Positions 10,152 through 20,754 of a stretch of DNA of 64,000 bases are shown one piece after another; position 1 is the first letter of the stretch, and the number at the start of each line of letters is the position of its first letter. A program made the position numbers and the translations under genes. Location: positions 40,950,339 to 41,014,338 of the forward strand of contig CM037879.1 in assembly GCA_021292165.1 (NCBI GenBank). The letters are read 5' to 3'. The notes under the pieces are model-generated. The model saw only the letters and a program-made list of their open reading frames with translations, was not told where the DNA came from and ran no database searches. The stretch comes from Shinisaurus crocodilurus (taxonomy: Eukaryota > Chordata > Lepidosauria > Squamata > Shinisauridae).

Positions 10152-10815
10152 CTTAGGGTGCAATCCTATGGCCGCTAGGCAGATTCTAGTCAGCCATAGG
10201 AAAGCTCGGTGTCCCAGCTCTGACCTCAGAAATGCGGTCCGAAGTTGGAGCTGGGACTCTGACCCTGGAGCGTCCTCCCTCCGCCCTCGCAGCTGGCATG
10301 GTTCTTTCTGCACTGGCTGCGACTCTGACGTCGGAAGACAGACCACCTCGGAGCCAGGGGTTTGCGGGTGTTCCAGGGGGTGGGGAGGGGAGGAGAGAGG
10401 CTCCACCAAGATATGATGTATCCCAGGGGTGCCTCAGCCTGTCCTCCTTGTGAGCTGGGGTAAAAGACTTAGCCTGCTGAAATCGCTCAAGCCCCACTCC
10501 TCTCCCCTGTCGCGTTTGTTGCCCTCAATGCATGGAGGGCAACAGTCTGAAGAGGAGAGCCTCCTGTAACCACTGAGGTTCTCCATGCAAGCCAGAACTG
10601 CATTCTGACACTCTCCTCTTCAGACCGTTGCCCTCCATGCATTGAGGGTGACAAACACAACAAGGGAGAGGAGTGGGGCTGGTGCTCTCCTTCTCCTCAC
10701 ACATAGATTTTAACTTCTCTTTGGACTGCCACCCTCCATAAGTTGAGGGCAACAAATGCAGCGAGGGAGAGGGGCAGGGCTGCAGGGCCTTCTCCTCACA
10801 CATTTATTTTAACCC
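10152..10815. mobile_element. Candidate DNA transposon with GGGTGCAATCC end and inverted internal modules
   Basis: Starts TTA then GGGTGCAATCCTATGG, like the PIF/Harbinger-like MITEs. The interior is GC-rich and holds three versions of a 'gttgccctcaatgcatggag' module: 10519-10545 (itself a dyad), 10627-10653 (inverted) and 10728-10756 (inverted, degraded), each next to AGGAGAG-type sequence. No matching right terminus found, so the extent is uncertain. Confidence 0.45.
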
Positions 10816-11189
10816 CTTTCTGATTGCCTGAATATGGCTACACAGACAACCCTGTTTAACTTCCAGCCCCAGCACCACTTGGAGCTTCCTGAGAAACCTG
10901 ACCAAACCTGACCCCTGCTCAAGATCTGATCCATAGCAGAACCCTGCAACCCAAGCTACATCACAGAGCATCATCAGAACCCATGGCTTGAAATGGTACA
11001 GGTTGCCTCATTATACGTCATGTATTCTCTATCAGCACCACGGATAGCTCATTTCAAGTTTGGAGTGAAATCCAGAGCACATACACAACCCCACTGACGT
11101 TGGAGCCACCAACCTCCATGGTATACACTCTGCCATTCTACCTGAGATTGTCTTTCGGTGCAGTGGGAGACCACAAAGCAGTCTCCCCT
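10816..11189. other. Single-copy DNA with a MITE fragment at 11039-11110
   Basis: At 11039-11110 'cggatagctc' and 'cccactgacgttggagccac' resemble one arm of the palindromic MITE at 5083-5265. The rest is unassigned. Confidence 0.35.
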
Positions 11190-11303
11190 GCTACAACACC
11201 CATTGTACTCAGCCAGCACAGCCATTGGCCATGCTGACTAGGGAGAGTGGGAGTTGTAGTTCAACACATTTGGAGGGCACCAGGTTTGGGAAGACTGCCT
11301 AGA
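11190..11303. mobile_element. hAT-type palindromic MITE fragment
   Basis: Contains 'agccattggccatgctgact', then 'gtgggagttgtagttcaaca' and 'ttggagggcaccaggtttgg', the arm and centre sequences of the family best preserved at 56729-56874. The left arm is degraded. Confidence 0.55.
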
Positions 11304-12720
11304 GGGTTCTGATTATTGGACAGCTATAGTATATTGCATTCAGAAGGGTATTGCTGGAATAGTTTCTGGTTATCATCACGTTAGTTTTGGTTTTTTAAAA
11401 AAGAACTTAAGAGCAGGCTGAACATGAAGTCATAAGTCTAATAGTTCCGTTTTACAAGAACATGATAAAAACAAGAATAACTGGCAGGCTAATATGATGT
11501 CTTATAAATTATTTGTCCAGCAGATGATATGGGAGCATCCAATGCTATAGAATTGTTGAAGAGTATGGACATGGGAGATGCCTGGGATCCCCTACATAAA
11601 CAAGATGAGGTTTTCTGAAGAAGGGAAGAATATAAGTATAAGAAATAAAGACAAACAATCAAATGCAGCCAAGGTCATGCAGTATAGTAAATGACTACCA
11701 AATGTAATGTCTGCATAATTTTTCAATAAAACAACAATCTAGGTTTGGATCTATGTGCTTTGTGTGAAAAGAATGACCACCCATGTAATTCAACCACTAT
11801 AATGTCTTAAGAATGTTTATCTTTATTACTTATCTTTGCTCAAGAATATATGTGATGTTAACTATCCTAAATAAATCTAACCGGTGCCTGATTCATGAAC
11901 AGCAGTAAATGACATCTGTGCCAGATGGCAGTTAGCATTCATGTTTGTTTCCACTCTGGTTTGCATCTCCTTCCATGTCTTTGTTAATTTTTGTAGCAAA
12001 AATAGCAGTGTCTGTGCCAGTTGTAAGTTGTAACCCTCTGAAAGGATCGCTAGATTAGTTAATACTGTAACACCAAACAGGCCATATTGGATCATAATCC
12101 ATTATTACTAAACATTTCTCCATCCCGAGTGGTTCTGTTCTCTTGTTGAGTATTCCCAGGGAAACGTGACTTTAATGGGAATGCAGGAATGTCATTCTTT
12201 CCTTATTGTTGGTAATCCTATATTATGGCCCTTGCTCTAACTGGTACAATAAAATGTTATAGATGAGGATTACTAAAGCTGATGCATTACTGCATATAAA
12301 TTATTAGTTTCACCAGTAGAAAGCCATGCCCTCCCCAAGACTCAAGAAATGTGATATATATGCACACGCAAAAAGATAGATAGATAGATGATAGTCTGGT
12401 TGGCTGATTGACTGATTGATAGATAACATTTTTAGCTTGGTAGCAAACCTGATAACAAGACCAGATTTAGCATACATGGTAGATGGTGATAGATTAGAAA
12501 TCTGCTATGGTTTGCTGATGTTAACATTTTAATTTGCAGCAAAGGAAATGCAAAATGTGATGCAATAATGTAAAAAAAAATAATGGTGTGGAAGTATATG
12601 CTAGTGATATTTACCACATTCTAGGTGGAAATGTGATTGATAGATAGATAGAAAAAAAGAATAGGTTTGGGAAAAATGTTGACTAAAGGGTGGACATTTT
12701 AAAGATCTACAAAATCTACT
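11304..12720. other. Single-copy AT-rich DNA with GATA microsatellites
   Basis: GATA/TGAT runs at about 12375-12425 and 12637-12652. Nothing else recognised; no open frame with family motifs. Confidence 0.35.
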
Positions 12721-12970
12721 GCCAGTGTGGCGTAGTGGTTAGAGTGTTAGACTGGGACTCAGGAGATCTGGGTTCTATTCCCCGCTCGGCCATGAAACTC
12801 ACTGGGTGACTTTGGGCCAGTCACTGACTCTCAGCCTAACCTACCTCACAGTGTTGTTGTTGTTGTGAGGATAAAATGGAGAGGAGGAGGAGGAGGATTA
12901 TGTAAGCCGCCTTGGGTTCCTTGCAGGAAAAAAGGTGGGGTATAAATATAATAAATAAAATAAATAAAAA
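12721..12970 (+). mobile_element. tRNA-derived SINE
   Basis: The head holds Pol III-like boxes: A box in 'tagtggttagagtgttagac', B box GGTTCTATTCC. The body ('atgaaactcactgggtgact', 'ttgggccagtcactgactct') leads to a 3' segment 'gccgccttgggttccttgca' and an AATAAATAAA tail. About 250 bp. Same family as 18491, 32812 and 62017; Sauria-SINE-like by structure, exact name not verified. Confidence 0.88.
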
Positions 12971-13235
12971 TTATGAAGAATGTGGAAAGAGTGAATAAGA
13001 CAAATATAGTGCTTGTATATGATGGGCATTTCACATATACAAGCCATCACTTGATGTTTATGTCATGCATGTGTGAATTTACCTAGAAAGAGGGAAGAAA
13101 AGAAAGAAAATGTCCTACAAAGAATAGGAAAGGAAGGTAAATAAATGAAGAGTGGCATACAAGAACAACAATAATTTTTGACAATTAAGATATCCTGGGG
13201 AAAACAGGGACATGTTTGAAGCAGGAAAGATGCTG
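12971..13235. other. No feature recognised
   Basis: A-rich sequence with GAAA runs; no gene or repeat recognised. Confidence 0.35.
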
Positions 13236-13497
13236 ATATCTTGGGCAAGCTGCCTGAGGCAAAATACAAGATGATGCACCCCCCTATTTCACATACAGAA
13301 GCCAACCAGAATGGCAGCTGAAACTTACTTCAGCACTGGCAACAGGCCACAGTCCTCCACTGCACCTGAGAGCAGCAGGCTAGCATAGGGGTTACAGGGC
13401 ACAGATCTGCCCTCCAATACCTTGCTGCTTCTCCCTGCCCCAGTATCTGCCACCTGAGTCATCCATATCTCTCTGCCTACTGGTAAGGCTGGCCTTG
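13236..13497. mobile_element. hAT-type non-autonomous element, 'GCCTGAGG' family
   Basis: The left part 'ttgggcaagctgcctgaggc' and right part 'ctggtaaggctggccttg' correspond to the ends of the clearer copy at 30568-30830, with a similar middle ('acatacagaagccaacc' also resembles 53894-54123). No TSD recovered. Confidence 0.5.
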
Positions 13498-13598
13498 TTG
13501 GGTAAGAAGAGCAAAGAACAGGAATGTGGCTAAAGTTTGATGGAAGACAGTTCTTTCATTTGCTGTTGGTTAGGATAGCTAAAAGGAACCTCCACATT

Positions 13599-14061
13599 CA
13601 GGGCCGGTTCACACGACATGGGAACCGCGGGGCAGCAGAAGCCCCCCGCGGTTCGCGTGTCATGTGAACACCGGCTGGGGGCGCCCCCGCGGGAGGGCCA
13701 CGCGCCAGACGCACGGAAAGTCACCATGGGCGGTAGAGGGGTAAGCCGCATAGGGCCGCATAGGGCCACCCTGCCATGCGAACAGCGGGCAGCCTGTCCC
13801 ACAGGGGCCTCCCGTGGCCGCACAGCCTATGGGGCAAACGCTGTAACCGCTCCAGCCTATGGGGCAAACGGCCCTGCTGGGCATCCCGAGCTGCCGCCCC
13901 CTAGGGCTGGGAGGCCCACGCTGCGGTGCAGGGACTGCTGGCTCCACTGCAGTCTGCCCATGCGTGTGGGGCGCAGGCCATCTGCGGCACCCTGCCAGAT
14001 CCCACAGACGGCCCCATGGTGCCTCTCCCATTTGCCGCCTGGGTCGTATGAACCAGCCCTC
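13599..14061. mobile_element. GC-rich non-autonomous DNA transposon with TTCACACGAC-type TIR
   Basis: Left end AGGGCCGGTTCACACGAC and right end GTCGTATGAACCAGCCCT are 16/18 inverted matches. The interior is strikingly GC- and CpG-rich compared with its AT-rich surroundings and contains CCTATGGGGCAAACG twice (13827 and 13857). Long open frames in it (up to 158 codons) reflect the GC content rather than a protein. Not a CpG-island promoter on present evidence. Confidence 0.65.
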
Positions 14062-14369
14062 AGAGGCAGCATGTCACGGAATGCCAGTTGTTGAGGAGCA
14101 ACTGCATGTGAATACTGCTGCCATTAAGCCCTGCTTCTGGGCTTTCTGGACTAGAAACCTCTGGTTGGCCACTATGGGAAGAAAGATGATGACTTGATGA
14201 ACTCTGGTCCTCATCCAGCAGGGATCTTCTTATTTTTGTATCTTAGGAACATTGCCAGAGAGAATGTAGGATGACAAGAGCAGATAGGGAATATAGGGGA
14301 ACTGCAAGGAGCAAAGGGAATAAAAGAAGAATGGGAAGAAGATGAGGAGGTGAGGAGATATCAAGACAA
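14062..14369. other. No feature recognised
   Basis: Short single-copy stretch between the GC-rich element and the GAGTC-rich hAT; its last 8 bases are that hAT's left TSD. Confidence 0.4.
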
Positions 14370-14827
14370 CAGGGATGTTGAAGAGTCCTTGGTCTCGAGT
14401 CACGAGTCACGAGTCTTTGGACCCGAGTCTCAAGTCCGAGTCCGAGTCCTTGGTCCAAAATGGTGAGTCACGAGTCACGAGTCACTCCCAAAGCTGACTC
14501 CACGAGTCCCTATTAAAATCAATGGGGTTTTTCCCCCAACAAAATAAGGCTACTTCAGATTTCAAAACTCTGCAACTGATTTAGGCAAGAACAGACCAGG
14601 CAGAAAAACCCAAAATAACCAGGCAGGCAGAGGAGGCAGGGAACCCCAAAGCAGGCAGGCAGAGGCCTTTGTCTTGGACAATTCAACTGTTGAACTGGTC
14701 AAGAAGAGACCAGGCAGGCAGAGGAGGCTGGGAACCTCAGACAGGCAGGCAGAGGCAGCCAAACCCAAAATGTCTGAAAGGTTGCATTTTAGAAAAATGA
14801 TTTAAAAAAATAAACTTGCTGTACTTC

Positions 14828-15112
14828 CTAAAACCTATCCATGTTGCATTTGAGGAACATGATTTTTTCTAAATGTTTGGCCCCCATTCTGGAATGGTGA
14901 GATCTCATCACAATTCCACCCTCACTGAACACCCGCTCCACTGGTGATGAACTTGCTGGAACCAGAAACACACTCAGAGCAGCCACACAGAGTAATCTCA
15001 GGTCCTTCTTCTGCCTCTCCCAAGTACACAACACATCAATCAAAATAAATCTTGACACACTGTTGGGGCTGCACTCCTGGTAGCCGTCCATAGTGGCCGA
15101 GCAGTGGCACAC
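14828..15112 (-). pseudogene. hAT transposase C-terminal (hATC dimerisation) fragment
   Basis: 94 codons open. Residues about 44-92 match the hATC domain pattern: a hydrophobic 'ALSVFLVPASSSPVERVFS' block (residues 45-63), then GG, a basic SHHSRM segment, and a LEKIMFLKCN end. In intact hAT proteins this region mediates dimerisation and helps build the active site. The catalytic RNase H-like core upstream is missing, so this is a relic of the autonomous parent. It ends about 490 bp inside the left terminus of the host element. Confidence 0.88.
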
Positions 15113-15172
15113 CTCGCTTCCATGCGCTCTTCGCCGGCAACCACGCTCCTCTCCACTCCTTCTGGCACAGCC

Positions 15173-15319
15173 CAGGGATGTTGAAGAGTCCTTGGTCTCG
15201 AGTCCTGAGTCGAGTCTCGAGTCCCATTAAAAATATTGGGACTCGAGTCCGAGTCGAGTCAGAGGGGGGACTCAGTCCGACTCACGAGTCGAGTCCTCGA
15301 GTCCGAGTCCCCATCCCTG
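15173..15319. mobile_element. 147-bp mini-unit within the GAGTC-rich hAT
   Basis: Starts CAGGGATGTTGAAGAGTCC again and ends at the shared CATCCCTG right terminus. It is almost entirely GAGTC/GACTC motifs around a quasi-palindrome CCATTAAAAATATTGG. The same 147-bp unit sits at the right end of the sister copy (27830-27976), so it belongs to the family structure rather than to a local insertion. Confidence 0.8.
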
Positions 15320-15327
15320 CAAGACAA

Positions 15328-16844
15328 GGGGGAGAAGTTTCACTGAGCAGGAACAGAACACACACATTAACCCATTTGTGTCACTCTGCAGACTCCTTTA
15401 GATAGGGTTTTGTATTCTTCCAGAGCAACAGTCCTCCTGATTAGCAGATTCTAACAGAGGAATTATTTTTTCCCCCATGAGCAGTTTACAGTACACTTTT
15501 TTTTCCTTCCTGAAGTGCCTTAAAAAGCAACACAATCATTTTCTGAAATAGCTGTAGAGATAATTAGAGCTTGCTGACAGATGTCATACCCGTATTTATC
15601 ATTAATACTAAAAATAATACTTAGCTCTATAAAGTACTTTAGAACATCATTTCTCTCCCCCCTCCCACTTCCTTTCCCCCACCCCCATGCAATGTGTTGC
15701 TTAAACACTTGCTAATGATTCCATTAGTTCCTGATTATAATAATTACGGATGGACAGTAATGGCCAAGATATGTCCAGTCCTTTCTTTCCCTCCATCCCT
15801 GCTCCATCTTATTTTACATACGGTATATCTCTTACTGGCTTAGTGTAAATACTCCCACAAGCTGTCTGACTTCCATGGTTGCCTTTGCAGGCAGAGAACA
15901 GAAATATTTATGTTTTCAGAAGCTCTTGGCCTTTGTCCACCTGCCTTATCACACCACTTAAGATGAACTGCCTATCTTGTTGTTTAATTATAACATAGCT
16001 TTGGACCATGAGGGACAGGTCCTTGGCCCTTAGAAGTCACACTCTGTGTTAAGAGGACTTTAAGGGGACTACTAAAGATTTCCCTCTGGTTCAGGAAATC
16101 CGCAAAAAGCTTAAAGCCAATGTTGCTGGCTCTATAGCATTTTTCTTCTCCCTTCATACAGAGGTGAGGTAGCATATCAACCTCAGGGCAGCTCTTGCAT
16201 AGTTATAGTTCCCCAAAGCATTGCCTGAATTGTTGGTTAGATTTCCTTAATAATTCTTTACAAACATTACAAGAAGCTTTAGTTATTAACTGGACCATAA
16301 ATAAAGCCCCACTCGCTAATGCACGGTAATAAAGATTTTGTAGCAGTGGTGTCTTGTGCGGGAGAAGGAGGCAGGACAGAATGTAGTCTCAGGTTGCTAT
16401 TGCTGAACAGAGTCTGAAGGGGAGAGGGGGGGCAGTTCTCATACTGGTGGAGGCAAGGATAGCTGTGGCTGCACTGTTCAGCCATCTGGTTGCTCAATGG
16501 CCAGCAGTGCCCAGCACAAGAGGACTTCATCAGCCTACACCCATGCTGGCTACTACTGGCCATTCAACTGTTGTGTGCCCTGACGGTGCAGCCCTAACAA
16601 GCCTTGCTTCTGTTTCCTCTTAACAGTGCCCACCAAGAAGGGTGCGGGGCCAATCCTTCAGGTGGGCGAGTCCCTTGCTCAAGCTGCCACTGTGCTGATA
16701 GCAACAGCCAAATACTCTTAGGATATAATTCTGTTTTAGTGTTAAGTTGGCCACTTTGATAGAATGTTCCCTTTATGGCTTTCCCCTCCCTTTCTCACCC
16801 AGTCCTTCACACCCAGCCACCCTTCACATAGTTAGGAAGATATA
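15328..16844. other. Single-copy DNA; candidate conserved non-coding block at about 15400-15950
   Basis: 15400-15950 is AT-rich with motifs such as TAATTAGAGC and GATTATAATAATTACGG, and no copies elsewhere in the window. 15950-16844 shows no recognisable gene; open frames there lack motifs. Confidence 0.3.
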
Positions 16845-17024
16845 GGACTGCTTCACAGATTATGTTTTAATGTGTATACACCTAAGATGTTTAAATGCAT
16901 AATCTGAAAATGCGACATGAGAATGTGAGAAAAGTGTTTCCAGACAGGTGTATCATACTGTTTACTGGGAGTTGGGATGACTAGATTTTTGTTGAGGGTA
17001 CCCACATAATATGTGAAACAGCCC
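16845..17024. mobile_element. MITE with GGACTGCTTCACA-type TIR
   Basis: Left GGACTGCTTCACAGATTATG and right CATAATATGTGAAACAGCCC are inverted repeats (about 17/20). The TIR style (TGGTTCACA-like) recalls the elements at 13599 and 35232. No clean TSD. Confidence 0.55.
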
Positions 17025-17157
17025 GTAAGATGAATTCAGACATGTATATTCATCACTCAATGATACAACATCATGATGATGCGCATGTGTGAAACAACCA
17101 TTGTAGATCAAAAACATTGAGTTCCCATAGCCCCTCAGACTGCGTCAAATGCAGTTC

Positions 17158-17221
17158 TTTTAAATGGTGTTACCGTTCCTCATGTTCAGTTTTAAATGGT
17201 GTCACCATTCCTCATGTTCAG
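17158..17221 (+). repeat. 32-bp tandem duplication
   Basis: Two adjacent units of about 32 bp containing 'taaatggtgttaccgttcct' and 'taaatggtgtcaccattcct', each followed by 'catgttcag'; two substitutions between them. Confidence 0.85.
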
Positions 17222-17271
17222 TTTTAGGTCATTGCATGATGTGGCATTGCATGAAAGATTTTAATCTTATA

Positions 17272-17514
17272 CAGGCAGTCCCCAGGTTACGAATGAGATC
17301 CGTTCTTAAGAATGTCTTTAAGTCAAATTTGTATGTAAGCCGGAACAGCATAGCGTTCTATACATTAAAATTGGCATTTACGCAAATTACGCAAATTGCG
17401 TAGTATACTACGCTATGTACTCTACGTAAACGACTTATTGCCAGGGAACCCAGAAGTCCATTCTTAAGTATGGGTTGTCTGTAATTCGGACATTCTTAAC
17501 TCGGGGACAGCCTG
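17272..17514. mobile_element. Tigger/pogo-like MITE (Tc1/mariner superfamily)
   Basis: TIRs CAGGCAGTCCCCAGGTTACG and (reverse complement of the right end) CAGGCTGTCCCCGAGTTAAG; flanking TA dinucleotide on both sides (17270-17271, 17515-17516). The 'CAGGC..TCCCC..GTTA.GAA' end is typical of vertebrate Tigger-type MITEs. 243 bp, non-coding. Confidence 0.8.
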
Positions 17515-17635
17515 TACACACATGTGTGAATCAGCCTTAGGAGTGTATTTGCTGAACTTTTGAGGTGGTTCTGATGAACTTCTTTGGTGCACCCTGTCTT
17601 ATTAGTAGTGCGCATGGAATTCCCCAGACTAATCC

Positions 17636-18140
17636 AGGCAGGACCGTCTCGAGGTATTTTGGCACCCTTGGCAAGGTGTCTTTCGGCATCCCACAGGCAG
17701 ACATGCTGCCACCCTGCCGTCTCTCTCCCCACTCCCCGGGCAGCCACAGCCACCCTCGTCCTCCTCGTCCTCGTCCTCCTCCTTTTCTGCCCCCTTCCCA
17801 GCAGCCACCACCACAACCCTCCCACCTCCTACCTCCTGGCAGTAGTACTGCTGCTGCCACTGCCCACTTGCTTCCTCCTCCTCTCCCTTTATTGCTGTGC
17901 TGGGCCGAGGCACTCTCCATGCCACCTGGCTGCCACCTGACTCCCCCTCAATGCCCTGCTCGCTGTGAGGGGCCCTTCCTCATAGTGAATGAGGCATTCT
18001 GGGAGAGGTGGCCCTGGAGACTCCCTGTGCTTCAGCAGCACAGGAGGTCTCTAGGGCCACTTCTTCCAGAATGCCTAGCTATGAGGAAGGACCTGTGCCC
18101 CCCCCCCCCCAGACAGCCTTGGATCCAGGAATGAGGCTGC
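17636..18140. mobile_element. hAT-like non-autonomous element with internal inverted repeat
   Basis: The left part 'aggaccgtctcgaggtattt' with 'tggcaccc' resembles the ends of the GCCCTAGGC hAT group. 17985-18085 forms a long imperfect hairpin ('gaggcattctgggagaggtg' against 'cacttcttccagaatgcc'), and 54880-55000 carries related sequence. The C/T-rich middle yields a 189-codon Pro/Ser-rich open frame that I regard as non-coding. Right end uncertain. Confidence 0.5.
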
Positions 18141-18179
18141 ATGCATATAACCCTGTAAAATAAACCACCATTTTCTGCC

Positions 18180-18360
18180 CTCAGGGCTCTTTTAGGTGTT
18201 TAGTTTGGTGATGAGTTTGTGATCATCCTAGTTTTTATTGGATTTTTACTGTTTAAAAATTGTATTTGTATTGGGCTAGTTATATTGTCAGCCAGTTTGT
18301 GAAAGTGTGGGCTATGAAAAGCGGGATATAAATATCTAGATAAATCAAATAAATAATAAG
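18180..18360 (+). mobile_element. L2-type LINE 3' tail
   Basis: Contains the L2-like 3' end 'gaaaagcgggatataaatat' followed by 'ctagataaatcaaataaataa'. No coding part remains. Confidence 0.55.
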
Positions 18361-18490
18361 TACTTGTGCTGATCAGCTATTTAGGATGGGGACTAGACCA
18401 AGTCTCCTTTGATGACCCCTGCCTGTCAGACATCTGATTTCTCTCTATCAAATATGTTATTTGGTATGATGGCAGGTCATGCTACGTTAC

Positions 18491-18728
18491 GTTATATGGC
18501 ATAGTGGTGAGAGTGTTGGACTGGGACTCGGGAGATCCGGGTTCTAGTCCCCGCTCGGCCATGAAACTCACTGGGTGACTTTGGGCCAGTCACTGACTCT
18601 CAGCCTAACCTACCTCACAGGGTTGTTGTGCGGATAAAATGGAGAGGAGGATTATGTAAGACGCCTTGGGTTCCTTGCGGGGGAAAAGGCGGGGTATAAA
18701 TATAATAAATATAATAAATAAATAAATA
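18491..18728 (+). mobile_element. tRNA-derived SINE
   Basis: Same family as 12721-12970, with a good B box (GGTTCTAGTCC) and an ATAATAAATAAATAAAT tail. The first bases of the head are altered ('tatatggcatagtggtg'). The body is only slightly diverged. Confidence 0.88.
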
Positions 18729-20019
18729 TGCCATATTACAGGGCTATTCATGCACAGGTCTGCATCATGTGCATGCAGAAAAATACATGTTTGTGGCTGT
18801 GTGCATCTTATAGGTGGATGTGTGTTCTGTACATGACTACAGGTGCATGACTGTGGATCACTGTTGTGTGCCTTTGGGGTAGCACACATGCATTTGTCAC
18901 CATAAAGCACATGAAGTGGCCCCTAGGTCTCACATAGTTCTCACATAGATTCCAGCATCTTACATTAATATATTTCATGAGTCTTGTGAAAAACCCTCAA
19001 GATAAGCAAAACTGCTTGAAAGAAGCCCATTCAGACTCTTTTTGGGGAGGGGGGTTAGGCATTTGAAACCCTTGATTCATTGCCATTTCCCCCTCTCCCC
19101 CATCTTTATAAAACAAGGAAGAAAAACCATGGTTTTTGCAAAGTTTTTTTTTCCTTAGGAAAAACACACACACACAAAAATTGAATTTAAAATTGCAGAG
19201 ACATATTGTAACAGCTTTAAGACACTCCTGGGCACGTTTTAATGGTCCATTAATATACACCTCAGGCGGCTGAATGTGTGCGGCTGCACATCCACGACGG
19301 GTATTAATGAACCACTAAAACATGCCCCGACATGTGCTTGTGCTGTACAGAAACGCTGCATTATCAGTAAGGAATAAAAAGTAAGTTAAAAAGACCCTTC
19401 GAAACGCCACTGATTTTAAAAGAAATCCTGATGAATTGCCTTTGTCTCTCTGTGCATACGCACCTGAGTGAAGTGGTATTGCTCGGATATTGAAATAAGT
19501 CCTCTCTCTAATAAAGAAATAAGCCAATGACAGGAAATGATTATTCTGTCTGTTATGCCTAGGCGTGCTGCAAACCATTCCACTGCAAAGGAGTTCAAGC
19601 CCTGTTGTGGTTTTCTCTCAGTGAACTGCCAAAATGTCAGGAAACATGTGATGGGGGAAAGGAGTGGAAGCGAGGCAGGAGAAACGGGAGGGCTCCTCTC
19701 TCTCCACTGCTGTGAGATTTCTATTGTAGATCAGCCTTGGATAAGCTTTGATGAAGAAGCTACCTCCCAGCCTCATCTTCCTATCTGTAAAATGGCAAGC
19801 ATAGGAATAAGAAGATGCCATACTGTCCCACTGAACTGAATAAGAACTATAAATTTGCTATGAGGGCAAATTGGAAGCTGTGCTAAATGATTACCTCCCC
19901 CCCTGCCCAATACCCTGAGGTCTATGCCAGACAAATTTTGCAATCCGAATAAAGCAAATTTTTAAACCATTGGTGTTTTGAATCTGTCTGTTCTACTACT
20001 TCTGTTCATTCCCACTTAG
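18729..20019. other. Single-copy DNA; candidate conserved non-coding block at about 19230-19850
   Basis: 19230-19850 is complex, moderately GC-balanced sequence with no copy elsewhere here (for example around 'gcatacgcacctgagtgaag'). 18729-19230 shows a CACACA run near 19167 and nothing else. No exon evidence found: frames are short and lack domain motifs. Confidence 0.3.
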
Positions 20020-20329
20020 GGTTCTGAGGATTCACCAGGAGTGCCCAGGGACAGGGCTTTTTTGGTGGTGGTGGCTCTGCATAGATAGAACTCACTCTCT
20101 CTCGAAATGCGTGTGGTTCCATCATTATCAGTTAAAAAAAGAAAAGAAAAAAGCTCAAGACATTTTTTTAAATTCAATCTACATTTTATTAATTGTTGTG
20201 CTCTGTATTAATTTGTACTGTTCATTTTTAGGGGTGTAATGTGTTTTAATTTGATGATTTTATATATTATGTTTATCTTGGAATTTGTACACTGACTTGT
20301 ACACTGACCTGAAAGGCCATAAAGTATTA

Positions 20330-20579
20330 CAGTCATGCCTTGGATTGAGAGCATAATTCGTTCCGGAAACGTGCTTGTAATCCAAAACACTCTTATATCA
20401 AAACGAAATTCCCCCAAAAAAATTTGTACAGAGATTTTTAATTTAAGCCGTACTACAGTACTTGTATTGCAAGACGTCGCTTGTATATCAAGTTAAAAAA
20501 AATTAAATAAATATTTAAAAATTTGCTTGTCTTGCAAAATGCTCTCAAACCAAGTTATTTGCAATCCAAGGTATTACTG
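20330..20579. mobile_element. Tigger/pogo-like MITE (Tc1/mariner superfamily)
   Basis: Left TIR CAGTCATGCCTTGGATTG, right TIR (reverse complement) CAGTAATACCTTGGATTG, flanked by TA on each side (20328-20329, 20580-20581). 250 bp and AT-rich inside. A younger layer within the L2 fragment. Confidence 0.85.
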
Positions 20580-20604
20580 TATTGTTAAAGTAATCCTGTC
20601 ATGA

Positions 20605-20635
20605 ATAAATGATAGATAGATAGATAGATAGATGA
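20605..20635 (+). repeat. (GATA)n microsatellite
   Basis: About six GATA units at the 3' end of the L2 fragment, plausibly its tail. Confidence 0.85.
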
Positions 20636-20754
20636 TTACCTGTGTTGCCATAAGGGCTAGAATGTTCCTTTTTCTGAAGAGGAGGAGAAGGAGGGTGGGG
20701 ACTCCTGGGAAGGGGCACTGATTCAGTACTCTCAATGAAGCCCTCCCTTGACCC

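Larger units (their letters stand above)
14370..15319 (-). mobile_element. Non-autonomous hAT transposon with GAGTC-rich ends (copy 1)
   Basis: 950 bp, CAGGGATG ... CATCCCTG termini, flanked by an exact 8-bp TSD CAAGACAA (14362-14369, 15320-15327). Both subterminal zones are packed with GAGTC/GACTC motifs, which in hAT elements is the usual form of transposase binding sites (inference). The interior keeps the 3' end of a hAT transposase on the minus strand and a CAGGCAGGCAGAGG-rich minisatellite. A second left terminus lies inside at 15173. Sister copy at 27105-27976. Confidence 0.93.
20020..20636 (+). mobile_element. L2 LINE 3' end, interrupted by a Tigger-like MITE
   Basis: 20040-20175 encodes a degraded version of the L2 ORF2 C terminus (the 'RAF-VVAP-LWNSLP ... 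LK' region, here with frame breaks). It is followed by an AT-rich 3' UTR and a GATA-type tail at 20607-20636. The MITE at 20330-20579 splits the 3' UTR at a TA. Confidence 0.65.

Noticed and set aside
12721..12790. tRNA gene
   Set aside because: A- and B-box-like motifs are present, but no acceptor stem closes and the sequence continues into the SINE body and AATAAA tail found in other copies.
13618..14094. Protein-coding gene or CpG-island promoter at 13.6-14.1 kb
   Set aside because: The block is bounded by 16/18 inverted terminal repeats; long frames on both strands are expected from its GC content.
17565..18134. 189-codon Pro/Ser-rich protein
   Set aside because: Composition follows the C/T-rich transposon-like sequence; no domain, and open frames overlap on both strands.
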